From NCBI RefSeq assembly GCF_037893015.1, contig NC_133660.1, positions 283,271,534-283,335,533 of the forward strand: a DNA stretch of 64,000 nt, read 5' to 3'. Positions within the stretch are counted from its first letter, which is position 1. Each line of letters begins with the position of its first letter. The position numbers and the translations under genes were made by a program. Of the stretch, positions 1-12,830 are shown one piece after another. Below the pieces are notes generated by a model, which was not told the DNA's origin, did no database searches, and saw nothing but the letters and a program-made list of their open reading frames with translations. This DNA is from Macrotis lagotis. Lineage: Eukaryota > Chordata > Mammalia > Peramelemorphia > Peramelidae.

Positions 1-2600
1 TTTAGCTCTACTGGTTCCCCCTCCCCAATACTCATTCTTTGCCAATTCCCCCTTCACCCCCACCCTGATTTGAGCCAATTCTAATGAAGGTCATTCACGA
101 GACAGAAGCCTAGGAGGTCAGTGCCCAATGAAGACAAGCCTTTCCCTTGGCCAGGATGCCCCTGAATGCTCTCCTATAGAGTTCTCAGCTGCTCCATCCC
201 TCCCCAAGAAATGGCCCCCAAGAAAATCTTACCAAGCCTGCCTTGAGCTGCTCCTCTTTTTCTTTTACTCCTGTTGAACCCCAGGAAGGAAGGGAATGGG
301 GGAGGGGCACCCCAGGAGTTGGCTTGCTTCCTTCTCCTCCATTCTAGCCCTGACCTGGCTCCAGGTTCTCCACAGGCCTCATCCTGGTACCTGCCATCAC
401 TTTTGGTGCTCACAAGGGCTCCTTGGCCTTTTAGGGTTCAGAACATAACTTACTTCTAACAGTGGTAATTCACCCCTTCCTTACGTCCACACTTGCCCCC
501 AATATGTCGTACAGACGAGGAAATCTCTAGAGATAGCAGATGCCAATTGTGCCCAGCCAGCCATCTTTCCCCTCTCTATACCATTGTTCTCCTCCCTGCC
601 CAAGACCACATGGTAAAATCCAGCCAAGGGGACAGAGCCACCAAGGACATTCTGACCATAGCAGACACCCTCCCAATCAAGGCTGGTATCTCCAGGGACA
701 CCCGACTGGGCCCTTTAAAGATGATTGAACTAATTCCCTCAATTTATAATTTAGGAAACAGAGGCTAGAAGGGACCTGTCCAAGGTCCCACGGTCAGTAA
801 GTTACAGAGCAGGTTCCGAACCCAGGTTTTCTCCCAATTGACTCCTAAGATGACACCCAGGCAATGCTAGCCCCCCCATCACAATTCTCCCTCTCCCCCC
901 ATGCCCAGGCCCCACTCACTGCTTCCCTGAAGGGTCCTGCTTGCTTGCTTCCACAGGGGATTGGAGGGATGGTCTCACATCAGGTGGTTGGAGGACACAG
1001 TGGAGTAGCCAGCCTTGTCTCATTCTGGAGGAGCCTCCTAAGCAGGCCCTCATGTCATTCCCCTTGACTGGGGAGCTGCCCGGGCCACAGAAGAAATGCA
1101 GGGGCCAACACACCTCTTGGCCTCCTTCCCAAAGATACAGGAGTACAGGGAGTGGGGTGGGGAAGAAGGGGAGCCAGGGTCCACGGGAAACTTTCCAGTT
1201 GGGGGAGGGTAGTGAGGGTAGAGTCAAGGGCTGGGGGAGGCAGGGAAGCCAAGAGATGGTACCAAGCCGGCAACCTCCCCATTGCCAGGCTGCCAAGGAG
1301 GCTTAGGGGCGGGTCAAGGGCATGCCAGCTCGGGCCTGCAGTCTTAAGGGTCGGGCATCCAGCATGAAGTTTGGAAGGAAGGCATTCTGATGAGAGCAAG
1401 GACAGTCAGTCAGGTGAGGGAAAGGACAGCTCCGGATCATTCACTTCACTTCTTTCCAGGTTCCCTTCCTACCCAAAGAAGAATTAGATTTATAACAAAC
1501 TCCAGCTGTCCAATCTGGTCAGGGTGAGCAGAACAGCCAGCAAACCTGAAGACAGTCATTCAGGGGTACCACTTGTGCCATGCTAAGGGTGCAGACGGTA
1601 CAGAGGCTTCCTGGAGGGGAGGGGGATTTTATAGATCAGGACATCAATTGGGGAGGCGGGAAAAGGGGAGGATTGTGCAGTCTTAGGAGCTTTGGAGGGG
1701 AATGGGCAACAGGAGGCAGTTCTGGGAGCTGGAGGCTGAACAGGTTACATCCTTGAGACCATGTACAGGGAGACTGTGCTTGGAGAAGAGGGCAGGTTGG
1801 TGCAATTGCGTTAAACCACACTATCTGAAGGGATGCCTTGGAAGGCTGAGACAAAACAAAATCCATTTGAAGAATAAAAGGGCATGAGAAACTCATGAGA
1901 AACAAAGGGGAACACTGGGGTGGGGGGCTTGGTCCTGCTAGCTCTCAGACTACCGTCTGAGGTCAGCGGGCTAACAGAAGGCAAGGCAACAGGACAAGTA
2001 AGTGGAAGAGGCAGGCCAGAGGCGAGCTAGTAGGGCAATGTATGGAAAAGCTAAGGTTAGAACCGCATTTCACGCCAGCATTCTCAGAAGGACAGAGCCC
2101 CCCCCCCCCAGCTCAGTATGAAGAGTCCCCCATGAGTTAGAATAGAAGTATGGACTGTTCCCAATGATAGGAGGAACCACTGCCAAACATGGCCTGGAAG
2201 TCATCCAATATAAAACACTGGCCTATAAGACCCAAAACATAGAAGCACCAGACAAACAGAATGGTAGTTAAGGAGTCAAAACGAGTTAAGGAGTTAAAAT
2301 GAGAAAAGACACCAACAGTCATGTGAACAGTGTTCTATTGATTAAGCTCAAATAAACATGGTGTTCCCTCTAGAGCATGGGACAAATCTGCCCATATAGA
2401 GCTAACAGAGGCATGAGGGTCCAAAATTCAGGAAAAGTTTCTAATGAAACTCAAGCCAATTAAACCCAAGGAGGTTGAGGGCAGAGAAGACTATGTTGGC
2501 TAAAGAATATTAGACCAGCCCTTCCAACCACGTACCAGATAAGCTCCAAAGCAACCCATGTGTCAGGTAAAGGCCATCTCCTCTTAGATCTATGGAAAGG
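1..2600. other. Flank with no recognised gene
   Basis: I see no coding exon, RNA gene or recent transposon here apart from a MIR-type SINE at about 735-860 and a run of ten or eleven C at about 2,100. Base composition is mixed, and it changes sharply to A-rich at about 2.6 kb where L1-like modules begin. If the NEAT1 call to the right is correct, the RNA's 3' end could lie here or left of position 1. I looked for a tRNA-like fold following an A-tract on the minus strand and found none. Confidence 0.5.
735..860 (-). repeat. MIR-type CORE-SINE fragment
   Basis: The block reads as a MIR in reverse orientation. It runs from 'ggaaacagaggctagaagg' through 'caaggtcccacggtcagtaa' to 'ttccgaacccaggttttc', matching the familiar reverse MIR series of gaaactgagg, aaggtcacacagc and cgaacccagg. 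It is old and diverged, with no visible target-site duplication. Confidence 0.75.
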
Positions 2601-2639
2601 GAAAAGTTCACTACTAAATGGGAAATGGAAATGATCACA

Positions 2640-2900
2640 TGATAAAATGGGCAGTTTTGATCAAATGAATTTTTAAAAGTTTTTGCACAAATATAATAAA
2701 ATCAGAAGGGGAACAGGTTGATAGGAAAACTCTTTGCAGCAAGGTTCTGTTAAAAAGGTCTCATATTCAAGATGAGCCTTTCTCAACAGACAAGTTGATC
2801 AAACAATATGAACACATAGCAAAGTAATGGAAAATTATATTGGAAACTGTCTAAATCACTAATAGAGAAAGGTAAATTAAAACAACTTTTAGACAATATA
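2640..2900 (+). repeat. L1 ORF2 fragment
   Basis: The stretch around 'aaaagtttttgcacaaa' and the following 'atcagaaggggaacaggttg', then 'aggtaaattaaaacaactt', matches the order of motifs in the C-terminal part of L1 ORF2. The frame is lost. Confidence 0.65.
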
Positions 2901-4789
2901 GTATCTAACAATTGGAAACCAAGCACATTATGATTTATGAATAGATTATTACAGGGCTGAAAGAAATCTGGGAACTTGTCTGAATAAAGTGCCTCAATCT
3001 TTCTAGAACAATTTATATAATGACAATATTATAGAGAAAAACCAATAGGCTTTAGAATTCTGAGCAACAGAATGATATAGCAAAATCCAGAGAAGTAAAT
3101 AGGAAACCCACCAGTCACCTTTAGAAGTCATGAGCTTACAATATATTTGGGGACATGGTCCATGGCATTATTTGTTCTGTTGGACTCTGCATCTTTATAT
3201 CTTTTGGAGGGTAGATTACAGGGAAAAACAGTTCTGTTCCTATTGTGGTGACAGAGAAGTCAAGAAGTTCACTATGAAGGTTAGGTTTACAGCAAAGGGG
3301 ACAATATTACCCAAATTCCTCTATTGAGCTGGTATTCCATTAGACTTGAATTAGAAAAAATTTCCAACAGATGACCAGTATCAGAGAAAACTAGAAGATA
3401 GGGTGTTTAGAAGAAGGATTTGTATGAGGAAATCTCAAAAGTATATAAAAAGTAGTAATCAAAAGCATGTAACTCCAGGTAGTAGACAGATTAAAAAACA
3501 AATTAGGCTACCTTCAGCTAGAACCAACCAACAGTTTGACAAATCCACGATCTTAATATATCAGGGAAGATACTGAATTTTTTAAAAAAGCAGAAAATTA
3601 AATTTTCGTGTAGCAAAACCTGTGTTGAATTCATCTCACATATCACAATTTCAATTCCAATTATATCAATAAAGTTACTGAAAAACTAGAAAATTCTTCT
3701 GATTCCAATAGACAAGTTATTTGATTATTAAATTGTACAAAATGAACTATATCCAAATAAAAAAGAAAAATGAAGGAGAATTTAAAGATAGAATCTTTGC
3801 AGTAAAAACTCCTGTGGACAAATAACCATAATCTCTTCTCAAGGCATATAACATTACTTTGTTAGGAGTTAAAGAAGTTACTGACCAAAGAAGAAAACTT
3901 TTTGTATCTAATATTCTTGGTTCTAAACAACCTGAGGCAAGGGACTGAATGAGTCTGCAAGTCAACATCCAGGAGTCTGTCCCCCAAGATATGATAACTG
4001 TAGTTTAGAGATATATGGGAAGAAATAAGGAAACATTAGTGAAGAAAGCAGAACTAAACCAATACACATACTGCCTGAAATTAAGTTTACAAAACTTGCA
4101 ATACCTGAGAGTTCAGGAAAATACCATGAGATAAAATAGAGGATAGCAGCCCTGGCCCAGAAAAAGGCTTTGAATAGCATCATGTATGTCCCACAAGCTT
4201 TGGGCAAGTCCGATGCTATGATATAAGCAGTTACAAGGGATGGGGAGGGTTCAGTTGACTGGTTAAGTCCATTGGAGGAGAGGGAAGATTGACTACCTCA
4301 AAGACACACTAGGGAATCTTTAAGGGGCAGATTATGAGGGGAGACTGGGAATGAGGCAAATGGCTTCACTGAAACATATTACCAGGAGATGCAACCAAAA
4401 AAAACCCTTAAAACTGAGATAGTGAGATAACTCAATTTTAAAATAATTTTGTCACAAAAGACAAGGAGAAAAGACATTTGTAATAATGGTAATATAGCAA
4501 ATACCAGGACATTTATCTACCAAGACACATAACTAGACCTATAAGACATTTTAAAAGTTGAGTATTTTAAATTTAAACATTTACTTTATACTAATATTAA
4601 AAATAAATATTTCATGTTATTTAAGTATTTTAGAAAAATAGAATAATTCAATAATTTTAGAGATTCAATGTGCATGGCTAGGTGAAATGAATATATTCTA
4701 CTTGTAATATGTAAAAAATGAATTTGCAAAAAAACCAAATAGTCAAAGGAAATTATGAGAAGGAAAAAGAAAGGTAGATTTGTATGACA

Positions 4790-5280
4790 ACATTTTTGAA
4801 TATATTATGTATCAGTAATCAAAACAACATGGTACCAGTTAGGAATAAGAAAAGGACATGGATATAAAAGGTCACTGAACCAAAATCAAACATGTAAGAA
4901 TAATGACAATAATAAGAAAAATGTATAAGACTATTCCATGATCAGAAAAACTGATGTTTATAAAATAAAACATTCAATAAAAAACACATCAGGTAGAGAA
5001 GACAAAAATTTTTTTTAAAAAATGTTTAGTCAGGTTATCAAGTCACCTAAACTATGATTACAAGTGTGCCACTGTCCTAAATTGTGACAAAGAAACCAAG
5101 AAATTAAGGGAAAATATTTGCAAAATACATTTGGATAAAAATCTGACACCTAAATTTATAGTGTTATGATTCATTAACCCAAAAGACAAAAAAATGGTCA
5201 AAGGAACCGAACAGGCAATTCTCAGAAGAAAACAAATCAATAACCACATGAATATGCTCAAACTCTAGCAAAAGGAATGT
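4790..5280 (+). repeat. L1 ORF2 C-terminal fragment
   Basis: The order 'cagtaatcaaaacaacatgg', 'tggtaccagtt', 'acacctaaatttatagtgtt', 'tggtcaaaggaaccgaacag' and 'gcaattctcagaagaaaaca' follows the L1 ORF2 region that encodes the segment before the end of the protein. It is diverged, carries many breaks, and has the same orientation as the other modules in the array. Confidence 0.75.
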
Positions 5281-7084
5281 AATTTAAGCACTAGGATGTT
5301 CTTCTACTATTCATAGGGAGAAGTTAGTGAAAATATAGAATCCAAAGATGGTGGGGACTGGGGTAAACAGATTTACTATTCCCTGGTTGCGAGAAATTTT
5401 TTTTTGAATGTGATACGAGGTTATTCATAGCAAAATGAGAAATAACTCATTCCTTCTACAGCTCTAACATCATACATTTTTACTGACTGCAATACATAAA
5501 TAGCAAATCACATAAAAAAAAAACAGAAAAGTTTAGACAGGACAAGGAAGAGAGGAAGAATGTACCTTTTTTTAATGTATCTTTCTTAAAACCTATTGCA
5601 AGAATAGAAGTTTAAAGATTTCTTTAGATTTTTTTTATTTATTGACAGTAATTTTTTTTAAAACAAAGAATAAATGAATATTTATTATAAATGACAAAAA
5701 TATATTAAGTACCCTCTCTTTTAGATGTCTTTGGAAAGTTTGGAGAAATTAGGAGTTAGTCCAATGTAGTAAACTTTAGATGGCAACATTACTCACACTA
5801 CTTGTAATATGTAATATGGTATTGCATTAAACTTCTATACCAACATGCTGCTTTCACAGAACTTGATGAAAATAGAATACCCAAAATAGGACATTATTGT
5901 CTCAAAAATGATTTCTCTGGAAGTGAGGGATACTTGAAACATGTCCAGATGCTAACACGTGCCCTTTAAATCTCTTTATCAAAGTTACCTATTTTCAAAT
6001 AATATTAGAAAAGGAGAACAGAAAACTGAAATAGAGATGAAATAAACTGGTATTGGAGAAGATCAAAATTCATGATACACTGAGGAAAGAATATGACAAA
6101 TATACTAGAAATTTTAATTATCTCAAATTATAAGAACTGGGAAAGAATGGAATGCTGTAGTTAACTTTGCTTCAAAATTCTCAAGTATTCAACCAAGAGA
6201 GAAATCACAGGCAGAAAAATGCAAGTTGTCAGAAAAGAAACTATTAAGATTGCTTGCCATCTTGGGGATGAAAGAAATCTGAACCTCAATCTTATGAAAA
6301 AGGTTGTTGAAAGCCATCTTTACATATAATTGAAAAAATATTGCTTACCAAAAAAAGGACGAGATTTGCCACACATATTTGAGTCTGTGATCTGAAATCA
6401 GTACTTTTAAATGGTCAAAGGACATTAATGAACAATCTGAGAAGGAAAAGTATTGAATTTTCATACAAAGAAAAATACACAGACAAGAGCTTCTCTTCTC
6501 TAAGAGAGCCCAATCTGGGGGCTAGGGGGATTTTAAATTGGTTTTGAGGAAAGGCTCATGGGAGAGGAAAAAACAAAGGTAAATCAGGAAATAACTGGCA
6601 CATAATTGAATGAAATGAAATGACCTAAGCAAAGCTCAAAGAGTCAGCCTGTCCACAGGTAAATTTGTATGGAATCTCTGTTTTTTAAGTAAATAATAGC
6701 ATATTAGAAGTAAATGAATCTATGTAGTTACATAACAGCAAATCATTTAAGAAATCAAGGGCTACTTTGTTACTGCTTTGTTAAAATTATAGAGATTTTT
6801 TGAAAAATCTTATTTTGTTGATCCTTAACTACTAATACTTCTATGGTACAGTTCTATAATACAATACTAAGTTAGTTGTAAGGCACCGAGTTAGATTTGA
6901 AGAGTGGAGCACCATCAGCTGGCGTTGTTTGACACAATGCTAACCTGAAGCACATGAAACCTTAGAAATAGAACATTGCAACAACAGAAAACACGGGGGC
7001 ATTCACCTAGACATACATGTAACCTGTAATCAACTTTACCAAGTGCTAGATATGTCAGAGATTCAATGAACCAGATGGCTTCTC

Positions 7085-7285
7085 CCCCCTTTAGTTGTTT
7101 TTTCTTTCACAATATGACTAATATGGAAATATGTGAAACAAGATTGTCCATGTATAACCTATGTCATTTTTATGATCATAAGGACGTAGAAAAATATAAG
7201 ATTCAAAAGCTTATATAAAAAGATGTTGAAAAACATGTTTTGCATGAAATTGAAAAAATAAAATTATATAACTTTAAAAATAGAA
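7085..7285 (+). repeat. L1 3' UTR end
   Basis: The block 'ttttttctttcacaatatga', 'ctaatatggaaatatgtgaa' and 'gtccatgtataacctatgtc', ending in 'gaaattgaaaaaataaaat', is the characteristic 3' UTR and tail of marsupial L1. It is one of the better preserved L1 ends in the A-rich region. Confidence 0.75.
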
Positions 7286-7510
7286 TTAGGAGTCAAGGGC
7301 AATCCTATACTATTCATCAAGTAGAAGAATTATAAGAAACAACACAAATGGATTTTATCATGTGAGAATAAAGAGCTATCGTAAGCAAAATTTAAAACAT
7401 CAAGGGGAAAAAGGCAAGCAAATGTTTGGGGTTAGGGAGGGAGTATATCTTGGGAACAAAGAAAATTTCTTATCCAAATGTAAAATATTCATTTTTCAAA
7501 TAATTAGGAT

Positions 7511-7698
7511 ACATTCATTTTTTTTTTTTGCAAGACAAATGGGGTTAAGTGGCTTGCCCAAGGCCACACAGCTAGGCAGCTAGGTAATTATGAAGTGTCT
7601 GAGACCGGATTTGAACCCAGGTACTCCTGACTCCAGGGCCGGTGCTCTATCCACTGCGCCACCTAGCCACCCCATGCCACCTAGCCGCCCCCATTCAT
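7511..7698 (-). repeat. tRNA-derived SINE (WSINE1-like) with doubled head
   Basis: This is a reverse copy of the abundant marsupial SINE. A T-run is followed by 'gcaagacaaatggggttaag', 'gcttgcccaaggccacacag', 'ccggatttgaacccaggtac' and 'tatccactgcgccacctagc'. It is flanked by a short repeat 'attcatt' on each side. The head of the element (the right end as drawn) is present twice, 'gccacctagccacccc' then 'gccacctagccgccccc', a small local duplication of the 5' end. It lies within the putative NEAT1_2 body. Confidence 0.9.
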
Positions 7699-7799
7699 TC
7701 TTAATAGAAATACAAATAACCTCATGGAAGTCTTTAAACAAATGCAAACTAGAAAAACTGCCTTAATATTCTCATAGTCCAACTGGCCAAGATTGTGAA

Positions 7800-8145
7800 A
7801 GACATCATTCAGTTCTGGTAGAGCTGTGGCAAAATGGACACACTGCACTGGCACTGGGGCAGCTGGAAAGTGGCATGATCCCCTCAATGCAATATGGTCC
7901 CATACAATAAAGAGCTGCCACACTTCTAATGCCTGATTCCACTCCTAGGGCTATGCTTCAAGCAAATATTTTAGCAGGAATAAGATTATTCCAAACAACA
8001 AAAATCTAGAAATCCCCATGTCTAACAAGTGAAGAGTGGCTGAACAGAATTAATGACTGGACAATAGCTGAACTCAATCATAAACAATCTATTTGGAAAA
8101 AATAACAAAATATGAAACTAAAAGGATTATCACATTGACCATAAT
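7800..8145 (+). repeat. L1 ORF2 end-fragment
   Basis: The text runs 'tctggtagagctgtggcaaa', 'gattccactcctagggctat', 'gaaatccccatgtctaac' and 'gtggctgaacagaatt', in the same order as the last 300 bases of L1 ORF2 ('tggtagagctgtg', 'attccactgctagg', 'atgcccatcaattgg', 'aatggctgaacaa'). It is diverged. Confidence 0.65.
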
Positions 8146-10069
8146 TATATATATCTATGTTCAAGAGACAATTGTTATGACTATTTAAAGAATACAAATC
8201 TTGGGGTTTTTTAAATTTTGAAAACTGCCAACTGCCCAATACATTATAGTATATAAACCAATGGTTGTCATTTGAAGCCTGGGAAAGGTCACTACCTCCT
8301 GGACAGTGGGACAGGGGAGAGAATAGAAGATGTGAATGGAGGAGACAAAAACCATTTCAAAGTTACATAAAAAGCATATGGGAGGTAGGCATCTGGTTTG
8401 GTACAAAGTCTTAGGAGGAAGAAGGTTATCAACAGCTGGGCTCAGTACAGGGCAGGGGCAGGTTGTGAGCCTGTTGATACAGTTCAAGGGAACCAATATG
8501 TTCGGTAACCACACACCACAAAGAAAAACGGCATCTACGTGTTCAGCAATAAATGATGCTTTCCAATGTATTTAGAACCATGCTTAGAAGGGACATGTGA
8601 ATTCTTTTTTTTTTTTTAAATAAAGGTGCTGAAAAATTTCAAATCAACAAATTCTGAAATAAGCACTGAAATACAACTCTGAAAATGACCACCAGGATCA
8701 TAGAAACCAAGCCATACTACCAAAGGGTTATTATGCTCTATCACCAGGTGAAAACTACTAATAATAGCAGTTAGTAGTTTTGGAAAAATGGAATGTAAAG
8801 TATACACAAAAAATAGTCAACATTTCTATATGCAGTCTCTGGAAGAAAGCATTTTAAAACTGGTTTGTTTCAATGGAAAGGTATTAAGAACTAGTACTCC
8901 AGTCTAAAACCTGGACGTGAATGTGAAGAGCTATGAATAAAGAGAGAATTAAACTGAAAACATAAAAGAGTCCTTTCATCATATGGAATGGATTAGGATA
9001 TTGTTCACAGGGAGGCAACCCTTTCCATCTTGGAGGACGGTATTAGAAGAAATTGAGTAAAATTGTCTTAAGTGACCATTGTTCTCTTGTAGATGGAGTA
9101 GAAGAGAAACTCAAAATTGGATTTTTTTTTTTTATCTCTGGTTTATGCTGTTCTATAGTTCAAAGGTCCTAGAAATGTCATCTCAGACTGTCTTGGTATA
9201 GAAGACTATATTGTATATGAGAGTATTTCTCTAAGATAGAAATGTTTGGATATATACACACACATATTATATAATTACAATTTAGAAAAAGAATTAAAGC
9301 AGATAAGGAAACAATGCACATGACTGAAATCAGCATTTTAAAAAGCACACTAATTCATCATTTTGTTGTTATACTAAAACTTAGCATCCCGGGACTATCT
9401 CTGATAACAAAACTATAGAAATGCTCGATAAAAGAGAAGAAAAATCTACCATCAACAATGAAATTTGGTGGGTTTTTGTATATTTGTTGTTCAAGTTTAC
9501 CTATCACTTAGAATACATTAATTGAATCATACCAATGACTGTTCCTGGTTGAAGCCCAAGAAAGGCCAAGAAACAAACACATCAAAGAGAAACACAGGTA
9601 AACACACAGACATACACATGTTACAGAAAAGACATATAGGCTTTTGGAGCAGTAAATGGATTTGTCTTCTAAAGGGGTAGGGTTCTTTCAGGATCATCCC
9701 TTGGGATTCAGTTCCCACAATTCTATGCATCTATGGTTTTTAGAGTCCAATGTTGGGGCAATCAAAGCTTGGATTAGACTTTAGTGTGGTCTATATACCA
9801 CCTCCTCAAAACACAAAAGAAAAACTAATCTAAACTGTAAGTAATCTTAGCAAAAACAGGATAAAACTACAAAACCAAACATTTTACAAAAATCTTTTCT
9901 TAAATAGATGTGTAGAAATATCATTTTCAAAGACATAATAGATATTTGAGTTCGGTTATGAATGCACTTTAGATACATAAAGCCGATCATAGATCAACCA
10001 ACTGGAGGAAGACAACATTGTAGGGAGGGCAAAACCATGCCTAGTTACATTCAATTTGCTTTTTCAGAG

Positions 10070-10520
10070 CCTGGGTGTCAAGGCTCCTTCACAGACCATT
10101 CCTGATGGGTAGCAGGTTCTGCTGAGTTTGAGTACTTCCTCAAGCAACTATGGGACGTGGGATCTTGGGCAAGTCAGTGACTCTAAGGGTGCTTTTCTTT
10201 TCAAAAATACAGATCCTAGGATTTGTCTCTCAACACATTCAATTTTGATCAGTGTATAGCATGGAAACAATGTAAAGATGACCAGACTGCCTTCTGTGGG
10301 AGGAGAAAATGTGTAAAATTCAAAACCTTACCAAAAAAATGATCAATAGAAATTATTACTGTACATAATTAAAAAACAAGTAAAATATTTACATAATAAA
10401 AAACCAGATCCTGTCACCTACCTTCAGAGATTATAAAGAGGAACAAATCAAACAGCTTGTGTATCGCTCTTTGCAACCTTAAAAGTGCTGTATAAGTTTA
10501 GCTATTATGATTACTAATAA
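10070..10520 (+). repeat. CORE-SINE (MIR-type) copy
   Basis: The tRNA-like part is eroded, but 'cttgggcaagtcagtgactc' and the tail 'ccttaaaagtgctgtataag' followed by 'tttagctattatgattact' identify a CORE-SINE in plus orientation. Similar copies lie at about 14.3 and 17.8 kb, in the same orientation. Confidence 0.6.
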
Positions 10521-11686
10521 ACAACATTTATACACCAAATGGAAATGTTCATGAGGGAGAAGGGGGAATCTAATACAACTAGATCTCAAAATATATTCTA
10601 AAGAAAGAATCAAAACCACATAATAGACATTTGTATCAACAGATCAGAGAAAATCACCTAAGTGGTGCCAAAATATTAAACTGAAAATGCTAGTATTTCA
10701 CAGGGAGATAGAGTCAAACACTGGGGAAGGGATCCATTATTCAATATACAGAAAACTGGAGAGCCAAAAGCGGCAGTCAGACATCAATACCACAACACCT
10801 GCCTCAGTGGGTTGCAAATGCAGGTCACCTATTTTAAAGCTATATCTTAAAATATTAGGACCTGATAGAATGCTATATCATAGTTATATGCCGGGGAGAA
10901 ATTCTTAGCAAATCAGGATAATCTAAATTTGATGAAATTTTTTTAATGTGGAAAGAAGTGAAATATTAAATTCATAATGACCATGATTATACAAACTATA
11001 AACATTAAGGGAAAAATACACAAATGTTTGGAAGATTATGATCGTTATGGCTTTTTAGAGGAAAAAAATTTGTCATACATAAAAAAAGCTTGGTTTTGTT
11101 GTTTAGTTCTAAGTTCTTATATTCTAAAATTAGCAACCTCTAAGTTTACTGCAGAACTGAAAATCCAATTACTAGTACTTGAAGCTCGGGAAAGGTCAGT
11201 GCAGAATAAAATGGTGGATCAGGGAAGATGCCACTAGCAAGCAGTATTTGACATGGGCTTTAAAGAGTTTTGAGGGAAGAATTTCACAGACATTTGGGGG
11301 GGGGCAGGTGCTAGGGAGAAGGTTGAAGGGTTAGATCCATGGAGATCATCAGAATAACACCTTATAAATATCAAATACAAGCCTAACCCTTCCCTGTATT
11401 ACTCCTGGCAAAGTTTTCAAAAGAGGCAGGAGGAGGGTGGGGGTTGGCAGGGAGAAAAGTTGGGCAAAAACAGAATAAACAATGTTTATTTGAAACATAA
11501 CTTTTGACAGAGAGAAACAGATGGGGTACAAGGCCGAGAGGAGAGTCACGATCAGCTGGGGCTATGAGGGCTAATATATACATATCAAACTGAGTGGGGG
11601 GGACTCAACATCAAGACAATATCTTGAAATCTTGGGGTCCTCAAGTAGGGGAATTGCGGGGATGTACCACAGCCCTATTAGGCTGT

Positions 11687-11717
11687 ACATACACACATAC
11701 ACACACACACACACAAA
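11687..11717 (+). repeat. (CA)n microsatellite
   Basis: A run of CA dinucleotides with two interruptions. In a minus-strand transcript it would read (UG)n, the preferred binding sequence of TDP-43, which is a known NEAT1-binding protein in eutherians. Confidence 0.9.
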
Positions 11718-12379
11718 CAGAATCAGAGGGCAGCAAACTCACTTTCCTCCTCCTTCCTAGCAACACTCAGAGGAAGAGCTGAGGTAAATGAGTTTCATGG
11801 GATTCAATTCCAACACCGTTAAGCATTTCCTATTCACAGATCCTTAAACTGACTAATTTGGGGAAAATAAAGAAAAAGTGAGATTGCAGTCAATCCCCCA
11901 TTACAACCATGACTACTAATACCATAACACAAAGAGATAAAAAAGCAACTCATCAAAACACAGTACTAAGTAGATTTAGCAAAAACAGGATGCCAGGAAG
12001 CCCATAAGACTGTCAACATCCCTATAGCATTCTCTAAGTAAAAACAGCAGGAAGAAAAAACTAATCAAAGACCATTTACAACAATAGAATCTGTTAACTT
12101 ATTTGGGAATTCATCAAAAAACATGTATGCCTTCAGTCAATAATTAAACTAGACAGAGTTAATGTACATGATTACCAAAAGAGTTCATTGAATTTTGCTG
12201 CCTTCAAACCAAAAAATACTCTAAAGGACTAATCAAAACTAATATTAAATAATATACATGTATTATGACTACAGAGTTATATTAGATAAAAATAAGAAAT
12301 GAGCTGTAAATCAAATGAAATAACCCTATATCAACTAAATGCATGATTTTAATGACCAAAACTATCAAAACACCAGGGA

Positions 12380-12830
12380 AAGGATACATTATCTTACAGA
12401 CTGGAGAGATCTCACAGTATACATTCCAAAACAAGTTATCTAAATGTTTTTAATGACTGAAATATCTAATGATCAAACTGGCAAAGATAACAATAAAAGA
12501 CACACTGGTAGTAGAGCTATGATAAGAGACTCATCATGCTGCTGCTGGAGGAATTTCCTCAGTGAAACACAGATCATACAATGAAAAATGCAAGGTTACT
12601 TAGACCTTTTTACCACATGGACTGGTCTCATTCAGCTATGCAAGGCAGCATTATCTATAAGAAACCCCTGGAAATCCACATGTCTAACCAATGGGGAGAA
12701 GTCAAAACAATTGGAATACGATGGAACATTGTTGTACCATAAGAAATAACAGTCATGAATAAAACACGAGAAGATAATTAAATACTGTAGAACCAAAATA
12801 ATACTCACATAGACCACAGTTTTATATTTA
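12380..12830 (+). repeat. L1 ORF2 end-fragment
   Basis: 'gatcaaactggcaaagataa', 'ctggtagtagagctatgata', 'ctggaaatccacatgtctaa', 'ccaatggggaga', 'gatggaacattgttgtacca', 'taagaaataacagtcatgaa' and 'tagaaccaaaataatactca' lie in the exact order of the L1 ORF2 3' end. This is the clearest single module in the array and a good reference for aligning the others. Confidence 0.75.

Noticed and set aside
2045-2090. Minus-strand 'gaatgctggcg' and 'ggttctaacc', resembling the start and T-loop of a mascRNA-like element
   Set aside because: Acceptor-stem halves do not pair, the loop lacks GTTCRA, and there is no A-tract or U-rich motif before it.
8560-8640. Minus-strand A-tract preceded by U-rich text, considered as a NEAT1 triple helix
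   Set aside because: The following sequence does not fold as a tRNA-like element, and the U-rich motifs are not of the UUUUUCUUUU/UUUUGCUUUU type.
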